This document shows positions 34,389-43,486 of a stretch of DNA of 64,000 nucleotides, one piece after another. Under the pieces are notes generated by a model that was given only the letters and a program-made list of their open reading frames with translations, made no database searches and had not been told where the DNA came from. Position 1 is the stretch's first letter, and each line of letters opens with the position of its first letter. This stretch comes from JAFGRU01 sp016934985. GTDB taxonomy: Bacteria > Desulfobacterota > Desulfuromonadia > Desulfuromonadales > JAAYDE01. A program made the translations under genes and the position numbers. Location of the stretch: contig CAXXJQ010000003.1 of the NCBI GenBank assembly GCA_963665045.2, positions 372,001 through 436,000 on the forward strand, given 5' to 3'.

Positions 34389-37300
34389 ATGTTTTTCAGA
34401 AAAACGACATTCACTCAACATCGATGGTTGCAGTTTTGGGTTTTCACTTTGGTCTTTGGTCTTTTTCTGGATGCTATTCCCATGGCGCAAAATGCCAAAG
34501 CGGAAATTGCCTCGGTACCCTTGTTTGCTTCTGTCGAAGTTGCTCCCAATCTCGTATTCATTATTGACGACTCCGGTTCGATGCAGTTTGAAACCTTGCC
34601 TTCGGCTGTCACTAATGACGGGCCTGCAAATAAGCGAGTATACTATATGTTTCCGCCGGTTAGCGATGTCTACGGCGGCAGTGACTACTGGCCAAGCTAC
34701 AACACGGTACCCTGGTTTGGTGCAAATGACGATATTTCCGCTTTTTATCGTTCTTCTCATAATAATCTCAGTTATTACAACCCTGAGGTGCGTTATCTGC
34801 CCTGGTCGAATCCGGACGGCACTTTCTGGCCCGATGCTGATCCCAACAGGGCTTACCACAATCCAGCCAAAACGTACAAGGGTTACCGTGATCTCAACTC
34901 AAATAACAATCAGTACGCATGTTGGAACGGATATTATTGTAATAACATTTGGTTTTATCCGGCCACTTATTTCGAATACGATGGTAGCGGGGATGTCGAA
35001 GACTACCATAATTATTCCCGCATCGAAATTAAAGAAGCCAATGAGCCATTTAAAGGTGGGGTGAACAGAACGGATTGCGCTGATACCGAAAACTGTACCT
35101 ACGAAGAAGAGATCCAGAACTTTGCCAACTGGTACACCTACCACCGCTCCCGTCTTCTTGCGGCTCGCGGCGGTATTGGCCGGGCGTTCGCACAACAAGG
35201 TGAATATATTCGTGTTGGCTATGGGACTATCAATGGCAGTGGTAGAACCCTTGATGGTGTCTACAGCCCCGGTACCATGGTCATGGGCGTGCGCAATTTT
35301 TCCGGAAATGACCGGGAAGATTTCTTTGACCATCTCTATGGAGATTCGGTCGGTGCTAATGGTACCCCCTTGCGGCGCGGATTGGATGATGTGGGCCAGT
35401 ACTATTGCCGCGCTGATGATAAGGGACCGTGGGACTCGACCCCCGGTACAGATGATGCCGACGACGGGTGCCTGGCCTGCCGCAACAGCTATACCATTCT
35501 TATGACCGATGGTTACTGGAGCGAGGGCTCTAGTTATGAGGCGAGGAGTTTTACCAGACGGGCGAATGTGGATGACCATAATGGACCTGAAATCGATAAT
35601 CCGGTGTTCGGGGGAGAAGATTATCAGTATACACCTGAACATCCCTTCAGGGATGGATATTCAAATACCCTGGCTGATGTTGCCATGTATTACTGGAACC
35701 GGGATTTGGTGACGACCATAGCTAACAAAGTACCGGTTTCGCTTTTTGATGAAGCCTACTGGCAGCATATGGTGACTTTCACCGTGGGGCTCGTGGACTC
35801 GGGAAGTCTTGACCCTGCTACGGATTTGCCCGGTTTGGAGGCAGGTACAACAAATTGGCAAAATCCGACAAGCGATGATCGTTACAAAGTCGACGATCTG
35901 TGGCATGCGTCCCTGAACAGCCGCGGAGACTTCTTTTCAGCCACTAATCCGGTCGAGTTTTCTGACAAACTGATGTCTTTGCTTACCGCTTTGGTCCAGC
36001 GAAAAAATGGTACTGCAGCCGCCATTGCCACCAACTCTACAAGTCTGGTTGATACCACTCTCATTTATCAGGCGAAATACGACAGCAGTGACTGGAGTGG
36101 AGAACTTATTGCTTACAAAATTAATAGTGACGGATCGGTGGGTGACGTGGAATGGACGGCTGAGGATAACGGCAGTATCCCAGCTTATGGCAGCCGCAAA
36201 ATCTATACGTGGGATGGCATTGCCGGCGTCCAATTCATCTGGGCTAATCTGACAGCAACCCAGAAAAGCGCTCTTTACAGTGCTGCCGACGGTGAAACGG
36301 AAGAAACCGGCCAGGATCGGCTCAACTGGTTGCGAGGCGATCAGAGCAAAGAAGAAGGACAGACGGGTGGTTACCTTCGTACCCGCAGCCGGATTCTGGG
36401 CGATATCGTTAATTCGGACCCTTTTGTTGCGGGCGCAACCGATTTTGGGTATGAAGACCTCCCTTCCGGAGTCGATGGACAAAGCAGCTACGCCGAATTT
36501 TTGACCTATAAAGGATCCCTTTCAAAGATGGTCTATATTGGTTCAAATGACGGCATGCTGCATGCTTTCGACGCGGCTACAGGTTTAGAGAAATTCGCCT
36601 ATGTGCCGGGTGAGATTTTTGACAAATTAACGGATTTGACTGACCCCGATTATACTCACCAGTATTATGTGGATGGTTCTCCCTATGTCGGTGATGCCTA
36701 TATCAATGGCGGATGGAAGTCCGTCTTGGTGGGGACTCTTGGCGCCGGAGGGCGTAGCATCTTTGCTGTTAACGTTTCAGATCCTGATAATTGTGCAGTG
36801 CTTTGGGAATTTACGGACGAGGATCTGGGATATGCCATCGGACAGCCGGTTGTGGCCCGCATGCAAAATGGGAAATGGGTGGCGATTTTCGGAAACGGTT
36901 ACGAAAGTGATAATTATAAGGCATTTCTTTTTGTCGTCGATTTGGAAACCGGTGTGCTTATTCGCAAGATTGATACGGAGGCGGGAAGTTCTACCAGCCT
37001 CAACGGCTTGGCTACGCCGACCCTCATTAAAGACAGTCAGAAGACCGTTAAATATGTTTATGCCGGTGATCTGCTTGGCAATCTGTGGAAATTCGATATG
37101 ACCGATACTGACTCCGGTCAGTGGGATGCTGCTTTCATTTCCATGGACCCGGTTACTTTTGCAGAGACCAAGCGTCCTCTCTTTAAAGCGCAGAGCTCTA
37201 CAGGAACAGTTCAACCGATTACCGCGCCAGTTGTGATCGGCGAACATTCTCAGTACGGCTACATGATTTTCTTCGGTACGGGCAAGTATTTTGAAACCGG

Positions 37301-37961
37301 TGACGACGAAGATCTTTCGGAACAGAGCTTTTACGGTATTTGGGATAAGGCCGATGGTAGCTATATCACCACCACCGATCGTAGTGCCCTTTTGGAACAG
37401 ACCATTATTGCCGAAGGTCTGTTACATAGCGAGTCGAGCGATCCTCTGCGGGTGGTCTCTTCGAATGCCGCCGACTGGACAACGGATTTGGGCTGGTTTA
37501 TTGACTTGGTTTCACCGGTAAATTCATATGAGGGCGAGCGGGTAGTGAGTGCCCCCCTTATCCGTCATGGCCGCATTGTTTTCACCACGCTTATTCCTTC
37601 CGATGATCCTTGCTCTGCAGGGGGGTCGAGTTGGCTTATGGAGATGGATGCACTTTCTGGAGCCCGTCTTGAATCCTCCGCTCTGGATATTAATGGAGAC
37701 GAGGTTATTGACGATAACGATAAGGTGACTATAACCATTGACGGAGAAGAAGTTACTGTGACGGTAAGTGCGATCGATTCCGGTGTCGGTATCATCAAAA
37801 CCCCGGCAGTAATTGCCGATGATCCCGTGGAATATAAATATTCAGGCGGGTCTGAAGGGGGTATTGCGGTCGTTCGCGAAAAGGGGAATGAAGGTGATGA
37901 TGAGGATCCCGATCCCGGCACCTCTACAGGTGGCCGCTGTTCCTGGCGTCAAATAAAGTAG
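34389..37961 (+). CDS. pilY1: Type IV pilus tip adhesin / assembly protein PilY1
   Basis: A 1190-residue exported protein with an N-terminal signal (QFWVFTLVFGLFLDAIPMAQ). The start of the mature part has a VWA-like metal site (FIIDDSGSMQFE), and a VWA-like region spans about 50-560. The C-terminal half is the PilY1 beta-propeller domain (GSNDGMLHAFDAATGLEKFAYVPGE; YVYAGDLLGNLWKFD). An EF-hand-like calcium loop DINGDEVIDDNDKVT lies near residue 1100. PilY1 sits at the pilus tip with PilV/W/X and mediates adhesion and mechanosensing. It ends with a GGRCSWRQ motif seen in other PilY1 proteins. Confidence 0.95.
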   Translation: MFFRKTTFTQHRWLQFWVFTLVFGLFLDAIPMAQNAKAEIASVPLFASVEVAPNLVFIIDDSGSMQFETLPSAVTNDGPANKRVYYMFPPVSDVYGGSDYWPSYNTVPWFGANDDISAFYRSSHNNLSYYNPEVRYLPWSNPDGTFWPDADPNRAYHNPAKTYKGYRDLNSNNNQYACWNGYYCNNIWFYPATYFEYDGSGDVEDYHNYSRIEIKEANEPFKGGVNRTDCADTENCTYEEEIQNFANWYTYHRSRLLAARGGIGRAFAQQGEYIRVGYGTINGSGRTLDGVYSPGTMVMGVRNFSGNDREDFFDHLYGDSVGANGTPLRRGLDDVGQYYCRADDKGPWDSTPGTDDADDGCLACRNSYTILMTDGYWSEGSSYEARSFTRRANVDDHNGPEIDNPVFGGEDYQYTPEHPFRDGYSNTLADVAMYYWNRDLVTTIANKVPVSLFDEAYWQHMVTFTVGLVDSGSLDPATDLPGLEAGTTNWQNPTSDDRYKVDDLWHASLNSRGDFFSATNPVEFSDKLMSLLTALVQRKNGTAAAIATNSTSLVDTTLIYQAKYDSSDWSGELIAYKINSDGSVGDVEWTAEDNGSIPAYGSRKIYTWDGIAGVQFIWANLTATQKSALYSAADGETEETGQDRLNWLRGDQSKEEGQTGGYLRTRSRILGDIVNSDPFVAGATDFGYEDLPSGVDGQSSYAEFLTYKGSLSKMVYIGSNDGMLHAFDAATGLEKFAYVPGEIFDKLTDLTDPDYTHQYYVDGSPYVGDAYINGGWKSVLVGTLGAGGRSIFAVNVSDPDNCAVLWEFTDEDLGYAIGQPVVARMQNGKWVAIFGNGYESDNYKAFLFVVDLETGVLIRKIDTEAGSSTSLNGLATPTLIKDSQKTVKYVYAGDLLGNLWKFDMTDTDSGQWDAAFISMDPVTFAETKRPLFKAQSSTGTVQPITAPVVIGEHSQYGYMIFFGTGKYFETGDDEDLSEQSFYGIWDKADGSYITTTDRSALLEQTIIAEGLLHSESSDPLRVVSSNAADWTTDLGWFIDLVSPVNSYEGERVVSAPLIRHGRIVFTTLIPSDDPCSAGGSSWLMEMDALSGARLESSALDINGDEVIDDNDKVTITIDGEEVTVTVSAIDSGVGIIKTPAVIADDPVEYKYSGGSEGGIAVVREKGNEGDDEDPDPGTSTGGRCSWRQIK

Positions 37962-38001
37962 CAACCAATTAAAACGATCCATTCTTTCTGGAGAAAAAAG
38001 T

Positions 38002-38397
38002 ATGAAATCTCAAGATGGTTTTTCACTTATTGAACTATTGGTCGTAATTGCCATTTTAGGTATTTTGACCGCCATTGCGGTGCCGGCCTACAATGATTAC
38101 CGCATGCGTTCTAACCGCTCAGAAGCCCGGACCTCATTATTGGAAGCGGCCCAGGATCTGGAGCGTTATTTTGTTCGCAATAACACCTATACTGGTGCAA
38201 CCATCAGCACAGATCCTGATGATACCATTAACCAGTATTCCCCCCATGGGTTCTATGAACTTCAATGGGTTGGAGTTCCAACCGTGACGACTTATACCCT
38301 GCGGGCGGTGGCAAGGAACGCTCAAGTTAATGATACAGATTGCGCCACCATGACCATCAATCAAGTGGGAGCCAGAACTCCTGATGCTTGTTGGTAA
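38002..38397 (+). CDS. pilE: Type IV pilin-like protein PilE
   Basis: A 131-residue pilin with a very short leader (MKSQDG), the cleavage site G/FSLIELLVVIAILGILTAI, Glu5 of the mature chain, and a PilE-type C-terminus with a cysteine pair (TDCATM, DACW). In this operon it is most likely a minor pilin, because the major pilin is the short PilA at 53275. It is the last gene of the operon. Confidence 0.92.
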   Translation: MKSQDGFSLIELLVVIAILGILTAIAVPAYNDYRMRSNRSEARTSLLEAAQDLERYFVRNNTYTGATISTDPDDTINQYSPHGFYELQWVGVPTVTTYTLRAVARNAQVNDTDCATMTINQVGARTPDACW

Positions 38398-38420
38398 ATA
38401 CGCTTTTTTAAGTCAAGGGA

Positions 38421-38460
38421 AAAAGCCCGGCCATCTTGTTAAAGATGGCCGGGCTTTTCT
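38421..38460 (+). terminator. Rho-independent terminator of the minor-pilin operon
   Basis: A perfect 17-base stem, AAAAGCCCGGCCATCTT / AAGATGGCCGGGCTTTT, with loop GTTA and a T-rich tail, 24 bases after the pilE stop. A diverged copy lies at 41261. Confidence 0.95.
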
Positions 38461-38999
38461 TTTGTGCGCCAGGTATGGCCGGTCGCACCTTGGATGGCGT
38501 TGTTACGGTCCGCGTGGTGGTAGGGTGCGAGGACTTGTTACTTCGACCCAAATCAAATTGTTACTTTGGACTTTGAGCTGATCATGACAGTTAAAGATTT
38601 CAGAAAGAGTTGAACCGTAAAAATATGTTTAGGGTATATATTCGAAATGACCTAATTGATGTGCCCCTTATTGGCTAAGATCAACCGTTATGCCAAACGC
38701 TGGCCCCCCCTATAGCTATTTCCAGGAAATGACAAATTAATTTTAAAAAAATAATTATTCCTGCAAAAATTTTAAATCTCTCCTAATAATAAATATCTTT
38801 TAGCTGATTGCAGCCCTTTGGCGGTTGGCGAAGACCCCACCATCAACCGAACCATTTGTAAAATAAAGCTTTTTGTCCCTCATTAAAAATATTTGGCAAG
38901 GTATTTGTTTTATTCATAATACCTGATCGAGATGCTGTTTGTGGCTAGCTAAAATTTATGAATCATACTTTTCCAAACTCTATGGGGGCTGGTGATCGT
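38461..38999. other. Non-coding region between the two minor-pilin loci
   Basis: About 540 bases with no supportable gene. The first ~120 bases are GC-rich and the rest AT-rich. A degenerate sigma-54-like site lies at 38894. I saw no tRNA cloverleaf or riboswitch core. Confidence 0.5.
38894..38909 (+). promoter_or_regulatory. Degenerate sigma-54-like site before fimT2
   Basis: TGGCAAGGTATTTGTT keeps the -24 TGGCA and the spacing but has TTGT instead of TTGC at -12. It lies 90 bases before fimT2 and may be a decayed version of the promoter at 30917. Confidence 0.4.
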
Positions 39000-39542
39000 A
39001 TGCGAAACCCTATTTTTCAGAAAGGATTTACTCTTGTCGAACTGATTGTGACGATAGCGGTTCTTTGTATTGTTTTATCCATTGCCACGGTCAGTTTCAA
39101 AGACATGCTCTGGCGCAATCAGGTCAATGCTGCGGCTAATGATTTTGTCTCTGCGCTGAATTTTGCCCGTAGCGAAGCAGTAACGAGGGGCCAGGTGGTG
39201 ACGGTTTGCCGCAGTACCAACATTATTTCAACCGACAATCCCGCAACTCCGGTTCCTTCTTGCAGTACGGCTGCAGGAACCGGGTGGGAAACCGGCTATA
39301 TTGTTTTTGTTGATGGCGATGCCGATGGTTTGCGTGAAGTCGATGATGAGTTGCTTCGGGTTGTTGCCGGACCAGGGGGCAACGTAACCATAGTCGGTAA
39401 TGCAACTGTAGACGACAATATTTCCTATGCAGCTACGGGGTTTTTACAGGCCGGGGTAGGTAATGGAACGGTGGGTGTTGCCAACGGAAGTAAAACAATT
39501 AATGTTGTTCTTTCCAACAATGGTCGGGTTAGGACTGAATAG
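39000..39542 (+). CDS. Minor pseudopilin, GspH/FimT/FimU type (copy 2)
   Basis: A 180-residue prepilin (leader MRNPIFQKG, site G/FTLVEL), closely similar throughout to the copy at 31151: TIAVLCIVL.IATVSFKD, WRNQVN.AAND, GWETGYIVFVD, ISYAATGFL. The frame itself is intact. The rest of the duplicated operon is missing: the next sequence is an insertion element and a scrap of pilV. It may still be expressed and could exchange with copy 1 as the tip pseudopilin. I prefer ATG 39000 over an upstream ATG at 38958, by matching copy 1. Confidence 0.85.
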   Translation: MRNPIFQKGFTLVELIVTIAVLCIVLSIATVSFKDMLWRNQVNAAANDFVSALNFARSEAVTRGQVVTVCRSTNIISTDNPATPVPSCSTAAGTGWETGYIVFVDGDADGLREVDDELLRVVAGPGGNVTIVGNATVDDNISYAATGFLQAGVGNGTVGVANGSKTINVVLSNNGRVRTE

Positions 39543-39577
39543 TCATAAAAAAATAAATTTTAAAAATTTAATTTTTT

Positions 39578-41091
39578 CATGAATCCGTGAGTAAATTTAT
39601 GGCAAACTGTTTTTTACCCGTCTGTAAGCTCCTCGCGCAGCTTATCCGTCAGCCAATCTCTGGTAGAGACCATCAAAAAGCCCCCAAGATAAGCCGCTAT
39701 GGCAACTGAACCGCAGCTTCAGGCAGCGGCCGGTCTTTATCATTTATCATTCGGGCCGCCAGATACATCAGCTCCTGAATAACGGTTTTCAGTCGTCGCC
39801 GTTTGGCTGGATGCCGTACCGGCGTCTTCTCCCCGAGAAGACCCGTTTGACCAATAAAGCGCAGGAGATTGTAAGCCAGGGCAGCGCAGGTCATTGTCAG
39901 GCTGTTCACTTCGAATTTTTCCGAGGGCAGCCGTTCCAGATCCATGTCGGTTTTGAGTTCGCTGTGAAACTGTTCGCTGGTGCCGTGATTCTCGTAAAGG
40001 GCGATGACCTTTTCGCCAGGCAGCGTCAGGCCGGTCCACCAGCCTTCCAGTTCGATGTCGGGCTCCAGCAGCAGCTGGCCCTTCTTGTCGACGCCGCGCT
40101 CGGTGACGCGAATCACCCGATGGCAGGCCAGTTCATGCTGGGTGCCGGTTTTGTCTTTCCAGGTATAGGTGTCATGGTCGTTTAAAAGGGCTATTCGTTT
40201 TCCCGGTCGCGGCTCTTCGATCCTTCCTTCGGATAAAGCCCGGCGGTGCCAGAGGGTTTTGCTTTGCCCTCGGGGATTCCATTTGAGGATGTACTCCGTG
40301 CCTTCATGCCGGGCCAACTCGATACGGGTTTCCCAGGCATCGTGGGCCGAATCGAGACGCACCAGGAGGGGCTCGGCGGTCAGGTTCAGGGGCTTGTGCA
40401 ACACCCAGGCGAGAAACGGAATAAAATTTTTCTGGCTATGCTGGGAGCTTTCCCGGTATTCGATCTCCAGAAGCCAGCCCTCTATGGCCAGATAAGCGGC
40501 GATGGGGCGAAGCCATCCATGCCCTTGTAGGTACGGGAAACCCCCTCTTTCCTGGTGCCGGAATTGTCCTGGGTGAAGACATCGATGTCCAGGGGAGAAA
40601 ACAAGGCTCCCGATTTGTGCAAAAATCCGGTGCCGCAAGAGTTCACGATGTGTTGAAAGGTTTCGGCGTGCTGCTCCAGGCGCTGGCGTAACGTTGGCTC
40701 GGACGGAACCTTTTTCAGCCCCAGAGAATTTATAAAAAACTTGTCCTTGCGGAAATATTCAAAAGCGGCAAAGTCGCTTTTGCCGAGGCACAGCAAACCA
40801 AAATAACTGCGCACCACATTGGCGTGGGAGATGGCCCCTTGAATCATCCGGGGCAGTTCTCCCAAGCGTTGGCACAAGCTGGTGAAACGGTTGATGCCCA
40901 GTCCGACAAGAGTCAGGTCGGAGTGGGAGGTATAGAATTTGTCTTTGGACTTTTCGATGATAAAACGGTTATGGTAGTTCACTCGCCAAGTGAGATTTTA
41001 ACGAGTTGAATATTAACACAAATAGCAAATAAATTTAGTAACTTATATTTATTTGCGAGAAATTTCTACGAGCGTAGTCTCACTTATTCAG
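39578..41091. mobile_element. IS1380-type insertion sequence with a frameshifted transposase
   Basis: The transposase spans 39697-40982 on the minus strand. Candidate ends are imperfect inverted repeats: TGAATCCGTGAG at 39580-39591 and the complement of TGAATAAGTGAG at 41079-41090 (10 of 12 matching). The short direct repeat AATTTTT lies just outside each end (39570 and 41092) and could be the target duplication, though the AT-rich setting makes this weak. A 10-base inverted repeat (GCAAATAAAT / ATTTATTTGC, 41026-41055) lies inside the right end. The element has inserted between fimT2 and the pilV remnant. Confidence 0.7.
39697..40982 (-). pseudogene. IS1380-family transposase, frameshifted
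   Basis: The N-terminal 160 residues are read from ATG 40982 (SGTRKEGVSRTYKGMDGFAP), then the frame breaks and the remaining 300 residues continue in another frame to 39697. A single missing C in the CCCC run (plus strand GGGG at 40504-40507) restores GMDGFAPIAAYLAIEGW. DDE residues are visible: Asp in the DIDVFTQDNSG region, Asp in LVRLDSAHDAWETR and Glu in SEQFHSELKTDMDLE. As written it makes no full-length transposase, but the break has the look of a homopolymer miscount. Confidence 0.88.
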
Positions 41092-41137
41092 AATTTTTAC
41101 ATGGAGTTGGCAACTCCCTCTTTTAGAGGATGATAAA

Positions 41138-41209
41138 GCTGGTTTCGCCTTTTTAGACATTCTGGTTGCCCTCCTTATTATTTCCGTTGGGCTGCAGCGG
41201 AGGATTTAA
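41138..41209 (+). pseudogene. Remnant of a second pilV gene
   Basis: The bases encode AGFAFLDILVALLIISVGLQ followed within three codons by a stop. This is the PilV prepilin helix (compare GGFTLLEILVALLIISVGLLG in the intact gene at 31676), and there is no good start codon in frame. Immediately afterwards the sequence joins a region like that downstream of pilE, so most of pilV, pilW, pilX, pilY1 and pilE of this copy appears to be deleted. Confidence 0.82.
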
Positions 41210-41693
41210 TGGGGCGAAATTCATCTCAGTGGTAGGTTTTATAAAGGGTAGAGAAGACAAAATACCCGGTCATCTTAACGAAGATGGGCGGGTATTGTTT
41301 TTCGTGCATCAGGGTTTATTCCTTCCTGCTTTGGATGTGTTGTCCCTTCCGGTCGTCGAAAAAAATCAACTAATCTCCCAACTGTGGTTAAAAATAATCT
41401 GTTTAAAAAACCGTTCTCGTTTGAATATTAATCTTTGGTCGAGGGATGCCTTCAGGTTTTCCCTTGCGCGTAGTGAAAGGCTTTAAGTATATTGAAATTT
41501 AAATTCGTAAATTCTGGCTTTACCGTAGTGCAGTCGTTTTCTTGCTTTTGCGTCTTTAAGATTACCTACGGACCGTTGAATATTCTCCAGTGCTTTGGAA
41601 TACTGCCTTTACGCCAAAAGCTTACACTTTTTTCCAGCCAAACAACGGCTTGAAGTAAGAGCGGATCTTTTTTTCGACAAAGGAGTCAATCAA
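41210..41693. other. Non-coding remnant region between pilV scrap and DUF1015 gene
   Basis: About 480 bases without a supportable gene. The first 100 resemble the pilE downstream region (terminator copy and GTGCATCAGG beside GTGCGCCAGG). The rest is AT-rich and contains the leader of the DUF1015 gene; I see nothing else in it. Confidence 0.5.
41261..41301 (+). terminator. Diverged copy of the pilE terminator
   Basis: AATACCCGGTCATCTT-AACG-AAGATGGGCGGGTATT then a T-rich tail. It pairs with two interior mismatches and matches the layout of the terminator at 38421, including the sequence that follows. Confidence 0.8.
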
Positions 41694-43028
41694 ATGGCCA
41701 AAATCAACCCTTTTTGCGGGCTTTTATATAATCCTGAAAAAGTCAAAGATCCCGGGAGTGTGATGGCTCCGCCTTATGACTGTATTTCGGATGAGATGCA
41801 GGAGCAGTTATATCAGCTCAATCCTTATAACGTGATTCGGCTGATTTTTGGAAAAACAGCTGGATCCGATTCTGAAACGGATAATCGTTACACCAGAGCT
41901 GCCTCAACATTTAGGGAATGGCAGCAGGAGCGGATTCTCGTTCAGGATCCCAAACCGGCCATCTACCTTTATGATCAGAAATTTTTTACCGAGGATGGGA
42001 AAGAGGTTGTTCGCCAGGGTTTTCTGGCTTTGGCAAAACTGGAAGAGTTTTCCACCGGCCTTATTAAGCCTCACGAAGAAACACTGGAAGGTCCCAAAAC
42101 GGATCGCTTTAAGTTGATGAAGGCCTGCAAAGCAAATTTCTGTTCCATCTTTTCCCTGTATTCCGATCCTTGTTGTGCTCTTGAGTCTCTTTTGAAAAAA
42201 AATCGTGAAAGAACCCCGGACCTGTTAGTAAAAAACAGCGATTTGGCAGAGGAACACAGCCTTTGGCGGGTAACCGATACGGCACAAATTTCAAAAGCTC
42301 AGGAGCTTCTCTCCGGCAAGCCTATTTTTATTGCCGACGGACACCACCGTTATGAAACTGCCCTGATGTATCGGGATTATCTTCGTGAGCAGAACCCGGA
42401 TTATACCGGGAAGGAACTTTTTAACTATGTTCTGATGTTTTTTTGCAATATGGAAGATCAAGGACTGATGATATTTCCCATTCATCGGCTGGTTTCCGGT
42501 TTGCCTGACTTTGATTTCCAACAGTTTCTTGATGCGGTTCGGGTTAATTTTCGTGTTGAGACAGATCATTTTGATGCCGGCGATCCGGTGGCCTGCAAGA
42601 GGGTGCGTTCGAGTCTTTTTCAAAAAGGGAAACACTCATTTGCCTGTTATTCCGGTAAGGGGAAAATTTACTTTTTCAGCCTGAAAAACAGCGAAATTAT
42701 CGACAAGGTGTTTCCTGAAGAAATATCTAAGGTCGTCAAGGTTCTGGATGTGTCGATTCTCCATCGCCTGATTTTCAGGAATATTTTTAAGATGACTGAT
42801 GATGATCAGAAACAACAAAAATATTTAAAATATCTTAAAAGTTTTGATGCTGCTTTGCAGGCCGTGGATGCGGGACAGGCTCAACTTGCTTTTTTGATGA
42901 ATCCCACTCGTGTCACAGAGGTGCGTGAAGTGGCCAACCTCGGAGAAAAAATGCCGCAAAAATCGACCTATTTTTATCCTAAACTTTTAAGTGGAATGGT
43001 TTTTAATAAAATTCTGGAAGATTCTTGA
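41694..43028 (+). CDS. DUF1015 family protein
   Basis: A 444-residue cytoplasmic protein of the DUF1015 family, known by the N-terminal AKINPFCGLLYNPEKV...MAPPYDCIS and by PIFIADGHHRYETALMYRD. It is widespread in anaerobes but its role is not established. ATG 41694 has AAGGAG at eight bases; an upstream frame from 41595 is rejected for lack of such a site. It is apparently a single-gene unit: 458 empty bases follow. Confidence 0.9.
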   Translation: MAKINPFCGLLYNPEKVKDPGSVMAPPYDCISDEMQEQLYQLNPYNVIRLIFGKTAGSDSETDNRYTRAASTFREWQQERILVQDPKPAIYLYDQKFFTEDGKEVVRQGFLALAKLEEFSTGLIKPHEETLEGPKTDRFKLMKACKANFCSIFSLYSDPCCALESLLKKNRERTPDLLVKNSDLAEEHSLWRVTDTAQISKAQELLSGKPIFIADGHHRYETALMYRDYLREQNPDYTGKELFNYVLMFFCNMEDQGLMIFPIHRLVSGLPDFDFQQFLDAVRVNFRVETDHFDAGDPVACKRVRSSLFQKGKHSFACYSGKGKIYFFSLKNSEIIDKVFPEEISKVVKVLDVSILHRLIFRNIFKMTDDDQKQQKYLKYLKSFDAALQAVDAGQAQLAFLMNPTRVTEVREVANLGEKMPQKSTYFYPKLLSGMVFNKILEDS

Positions 43029-43486
43029 TTTTTTTTGGGGGGGGGTAATTTAACTGCTCAAGAGGCTTCCCTCTCATTTCAAGGGTTGCTTTAACTAAAT
43101 CTAATTTATTTGACTGATGTTGCCCTTGGTGTCCCCTATTTATGACCATGGGGATCTATTGTTTTATCCATTTGACTTTTGAAGATCTTTTTGGGCTTAT
43201 TCGCTCAAATGACGGTGTCGCTGCCTGGGAAGCAAATAAGAGTGGTTTTCACTAGGCTCTGTTTGCTTTTTTGTTTTTGTGTCAGAATTTTGCCACGGGA
43301 ACATTCGTTGATGTTTTTTCATGAAAATTTGTTCTGGGCATTCCAATTGGTTGCTATTACCATCCTCCATGACCCTTGCGCTCTTAAGTATTGAATTTGG
43401 TCTGAAGCATCACAGCCTTGGCTGAGGTGGGTTGGATAATTTATTAACAAAATTTTTTTAAATATGCCAGGCCGAGGAATCATCCT
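43029..43486. other. Non-coding region between DUF1015 gene and ribF
   Basis: About 460 AT-rich bases without a supportable gene. It starts with a T8-G10 run (43029-43046), which is prone to slippage. I looked for an FMN riboswitch before ribF and saw none. Confidence 0.5.

Noticed and set aside
38480..38560. Possible tRNA-like GC-rich stretch after pilE
   Set aside because: No acceptor stem, anticodon arm or T-loop could be aligned.
30794..39000. C-di-GMP (GEMM) riboswitch before pilin genes
   Set aside because: Expected in this group, but no GEMM core (GACGCAAAGCC-like) was found in the leaders at 30800-31150, 34129-34388 or 38461-38999.
43179..43394. 71-codon open frame between DUF1015 gene and ribF
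   Set aside because: No ribosome site, odd cysteine/phenylalanine-rich composition and no recognisable family.
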